From an uncultured Saprospiraceae bacterium (GTDB taxonomy: Bacteria; Bacteroidota; Bacteroidia; Chitinophagales; Saprospiraceae): a stretch of DNA of 37,071 bases. Below, piece by piece: positions 35,025 through 37,071 of this stretch. How positions within the stretch are numbered: the stretch's first letter is position 1; each line of letters begins with the position of its first letter. The stretch is taken from assembly GCA_937961455.1 (NCBI GenBank), contig CALGNN010000004.1, positions 1 to 37,071 of the forward strand, read 5' to 3'. The notes beneath the pieces are model-generated. The model was given only the letters and a program-made list of their open reading frames with translations, was not told the origin of the DNA and ran no database searches. The position numbers and the translations under genes are program-made.

Positions 35025-37071
35025 TTATTGTTTAATGATCTTTTGCATACTAACGCTTGCATCGTCAATTTTTACTACTTGCACAAAATACAATCCAGCT
35101 GGCAGGTCATTAAGATAAATGACAACATCATTCGCATTCGTTGAAATGTCTTCATGAACTGTGCCGTTTACGTTTAATATTTTTAATTCATAATTTGTAA
35201 GATCTCCTCGAATTGAAAATTCTCCAGAAGTAGGATTGGGAAATAGTGTTATCCCTGTATGATTTGCGAGCAAGTCAACGGCTGTTATACTATTCTGAAT
35301 ATCTATTATAGTTGGCATATATTCACCAACAGAAGCATGTGAAAGGAATGCATCGAATATCGAGGGAATACCATTGACATCATAGGCTTGCACAAATAAT
35401 TCATGTAAACCATCAGCAAATCCTGTAACATCTAAAGTGATATGATGCTCAAAGCCTGCAACAGGATTATCTTGATCTACATATATCGTTTCAACAGGAA
35501 CTTCATCGATCCATATTTCATAATAACTTATCCCAGTAGACTTCCCAGTTGCGGCTAATTGGGCTACAGAATTAGACCGAATAATAAGAGGCAGTTCATC
35601 AACAACAGGCTCGTCAAGAATAAACCATTTATCAATTCCAGGTGCTGGTTCATATTCACTGTCCAAGGTCCAAAAAGCTACTTGATTAACTTCATTAAAT
35701 ACAATAGCAGGACCTACAGTATTCGAATAACTTAAGAAGCCCATTAATTTATTTGTGTGATCAGTATAAATTTGATTTGGGGGTGAATAATTAGGAGCAT
35801 CATTGATTGGATAAGTAAGTTCAATATGAATATTTAATAATCTTGGATTGTTTAAGAAAAATTGAATTTCATTGACACCCTGTACTAAATCAGCTGGGTC
35901 AATATCTATAATTACGGAATAAGGTCTATTCGTGGTAATTAAATCATCCAAAGGAATTAATGGATTTGTACTTGAAGGTTCAGGGTGCGCATAGCTTGTG
36001 TTGTTTAATAGAATGTATTCATTGCTGTCCCAATTGTATCCACCTCCTTGAATGGTAAACATCAGCTCTGCTTTTATAGGGGGATTTCCATTTTGATCTA
36101 AAATCTGATCAGGAATAGGTATGAGTGCAATTCCAGGGTCATCCATATAAGCAACTTTGCCTATACTAAACTCATTTCCTGTTCTACCTGTTTCAGACCC
36201 TAATTCACCATCTGTATAATTATGGATCACTTCTGTTTGCTGGTAATTACTGGGCGCATCAAAACCAAAATTATCCCAATGAACCATTGATAGCATAAAA
36301 TTTTCTTTTGGCGTATTGTAAGAGAAGGTAAGCCAATTGACTTGCGCAACTTCAAATTCCAGTCCATTAGGAGTCTCTGTACTTACAAGGCTTCCGTCAA
36401 CTACTACAATTCCATTAATTAGAATTTTAATTGAGGTTTTTGATAGTTCTATACGCCAATGTTTTCTGACATTAATTTTTGGAACTAAATTTTCCCCAGA
36501 GCAATAGGTTAAAGATGCTCCACATGCATTATTTTGATAAATATCATCTAAGTGATGAAGTATGCCTGCCTCATCTGCGAGATATACTTTAATGTTTTCA
36601 CCTTCTTCAGAGATCCTAAGAAGATGTGGTGGATCAGACATATTATCCGAACCAGAACCTATCGATGTATGAGCTGTTAAATCCCTTTTTCTACTAAAGG
36701 GTGTCAAATCCAAATACCAAAATTGTCTATTTTTTTGAGCTCCATCTAAATCAAATTCAATTACACCCGTTCTGCCTGTAAAATCAAAAGGATGCCGCAC
36801 TCTTGACGAGGCTACGCCTCTATCACAATACCCACTTGCAATAACATTATGCCCATGGTATTGATTATTAATATGCTGACTAACTTTTCCCATCTCCATA
36901 CATCCACCGTAAGATTGATTCCAGTCTCTTTCTTCAAAAGGACCCATAGTTAAATTAAAGTCATCAAAGAAGCCATTTAATCTTGTTCTCATACTGTCTA
37001 CCCTAGTTGGATCGTGTTCAAATGTTACCGTACTAGAAGGTGCAGATATTCGCCCTAGACTATCTAAAGCA
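35025..37071 (-). CDS. Secreted protein with lectin-like region and T9SS type A sorting domain (5' truncated)
   Basis: The frame is open to the right edge (the ATG at 36992 is internal; the codons before it read TFEHDPTRVDS with no stop), so the N-terminus lies outside the window. The 682 visible residues begin with a region of about 270 residues resembling a concanavalin/LamG-type beta-sandwich: FFDDFNLTMGPFEERDW, GVIEFDLDGAQKN, HWRIELSKTSIKILINGIVVVDG. A beta-rich middle part and an Ig-like segment (GFADGLHELFVQAYDVNG) follow. The final ~80 residues are a T9SS type A sorting domain (LFPNPTSGEFSI, then LPAGLYFVQVV). It is likely a surface or secreted carbohydrate-binding or adhesive protein; ligand unknown. 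A shared hairpin separates it from the propeller gene. Confidence 0.8.
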   Translation of the reverse strand, partial: ALDSLGRISAPSSTVTFEHDPTRVDSMRTRLNGFFDDFNLTMGPFEERDWNQSYGGCMEMGKVSQHINNQYHGHNVIASGYCDRGVASSRVRHPFDFTGRTGVIEFDLDGAQKNRQFWYLDLTPFSRKRDLTAHTSIGSGSDNMSDPPHLLRISEEGENIKVYLADEAGILHHLDDIYQNNACGASLTYCSGENLVPKINVRKHWRIELSKTSIKILINGIVVVDGSLVSTETPNGLEFEVAQVNWLTFSYNTPKENFMLSMVHWDNFGFDAPSNYQQTEVIHNYTDGELGSETGRTGNEFSIGKVAYMDDPGIALIPIPDQILDQNGNPPIKAELMFTIQGGGYNWDSNEYILLNNTSYAHPEPSSTNPLIPLDDLITTNRPYSVIIDIDPADLVQGVNEIQFFLNNPRLLNIHIELTYPINDAPNYSPPNQIYTDHTNKLMGFLSYSNTVGPAIVFNEVNQVAFWTLDSEYEPAPGIDKWFILDEPVVDELPLIIRSNSVAQLAATGKSTGISYYEIWIDEVPVETIYVDQDNPVAGFEHHITLDVTGFADGLHELFVQAYDVNGIPSIFDAFLSHASVGEYMPTIIDIQNSITAVDLLANHTGITLFPNPTSGEFSIRGDLTNYELKILNVNGTVHEDISTNANDVVIYLNDLPAGLYFVQVVKIDDASVSMQKIIKQ

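Noticed and set aside
36990-36992. ATG at 36992 as the start of the right-edge gene
   Set aside because: The codons before it are open to the window edge and read as ordinary protein, no signal peptide follows this ATG, and a T9SS cargo protein must have one, so the true start is outside the window.

Overview
The window looks like chromosomal DNA from a Bacteroidota bacterium, probably near the Saprospiria; I place the class only by general resemblance. Support comes from three proteins ending in type IX secretion (T9SS) type A sorting domains, AT-rich sequence, several starts preceded by the Bacteroidota -7 element TAnnTTTG, no obvious Shine-Dalgarno sequences, and Bacteroidota-typical families (DUF2157/GDYxxLxY pair, DUF4403, NhaD, Asp-box propeller proteins). 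Coding density is very high. No gap exceeds 300 bases (the longest is 18301-18549), and two convergent pairs are only 2-3 nt apart. I saw no rRNA, tRNA, CRISPR array, insertion sequence or phage gene.

Layout. (1) 1-7807: the 3' part of a giant secreted repeat protein, with at least 25 Ig-like modules, five SprB-like modules and a T9SS tail. The first 1.8 kb is an exact 240-bp tandem repeat, and a 924-bp four-module super-repeat lies further in. (2) 7908-10002: a membrane DUF2157 protein overlapping a GDYxxLxY-family protein. (3) 10006-15174, minus strand: ffh, an M16 lipoprotein metallopeptidase and a cohesin-like T9SS cargo protein. (4) 15279-17739: a lipoprotein coupled to a dipeptidyl-peptidase III-like lipoprotein with a short HExxH zinc motif. 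(5) 17818-20457: an ECF-type sigma factor divergent from yidC. (6) 20527-22352: an SDR oxidoreductase convergent with a secreted alpha/beta hydrolase. (7) 22427-26315: gpsA, a DUF2130 protein, a small coiled-coil protein and a two-TM PspA-like protein, closed by tandem hairpins. (8) 26434-28846, minus strand: dusB overlapping a CCA-adding-type nucleotidyltransferase. (9) 28947-30317: nhaD. (10) 30429-31781, minus: a DUF4403 lipoprotein, divergent from an Asp-box propeller protein at 31854-34976. (11) 35025 to the right edge, minus: a truncated T9SS cargo protein with a lectin-like N-terminal region.

Much of the window serves the cell envelope: membrane insertion (Ffh, YidC), phospholipid precursor supply (GpsA), possible membrane maintenance (PspA-like), envelope proteases, and secreted surface proteins. 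The most interesting parts are the alternating cysteine pattern in the 924-bp super-repeat and the gpsA-DUF2130-coiled coil-PspA-like operon.
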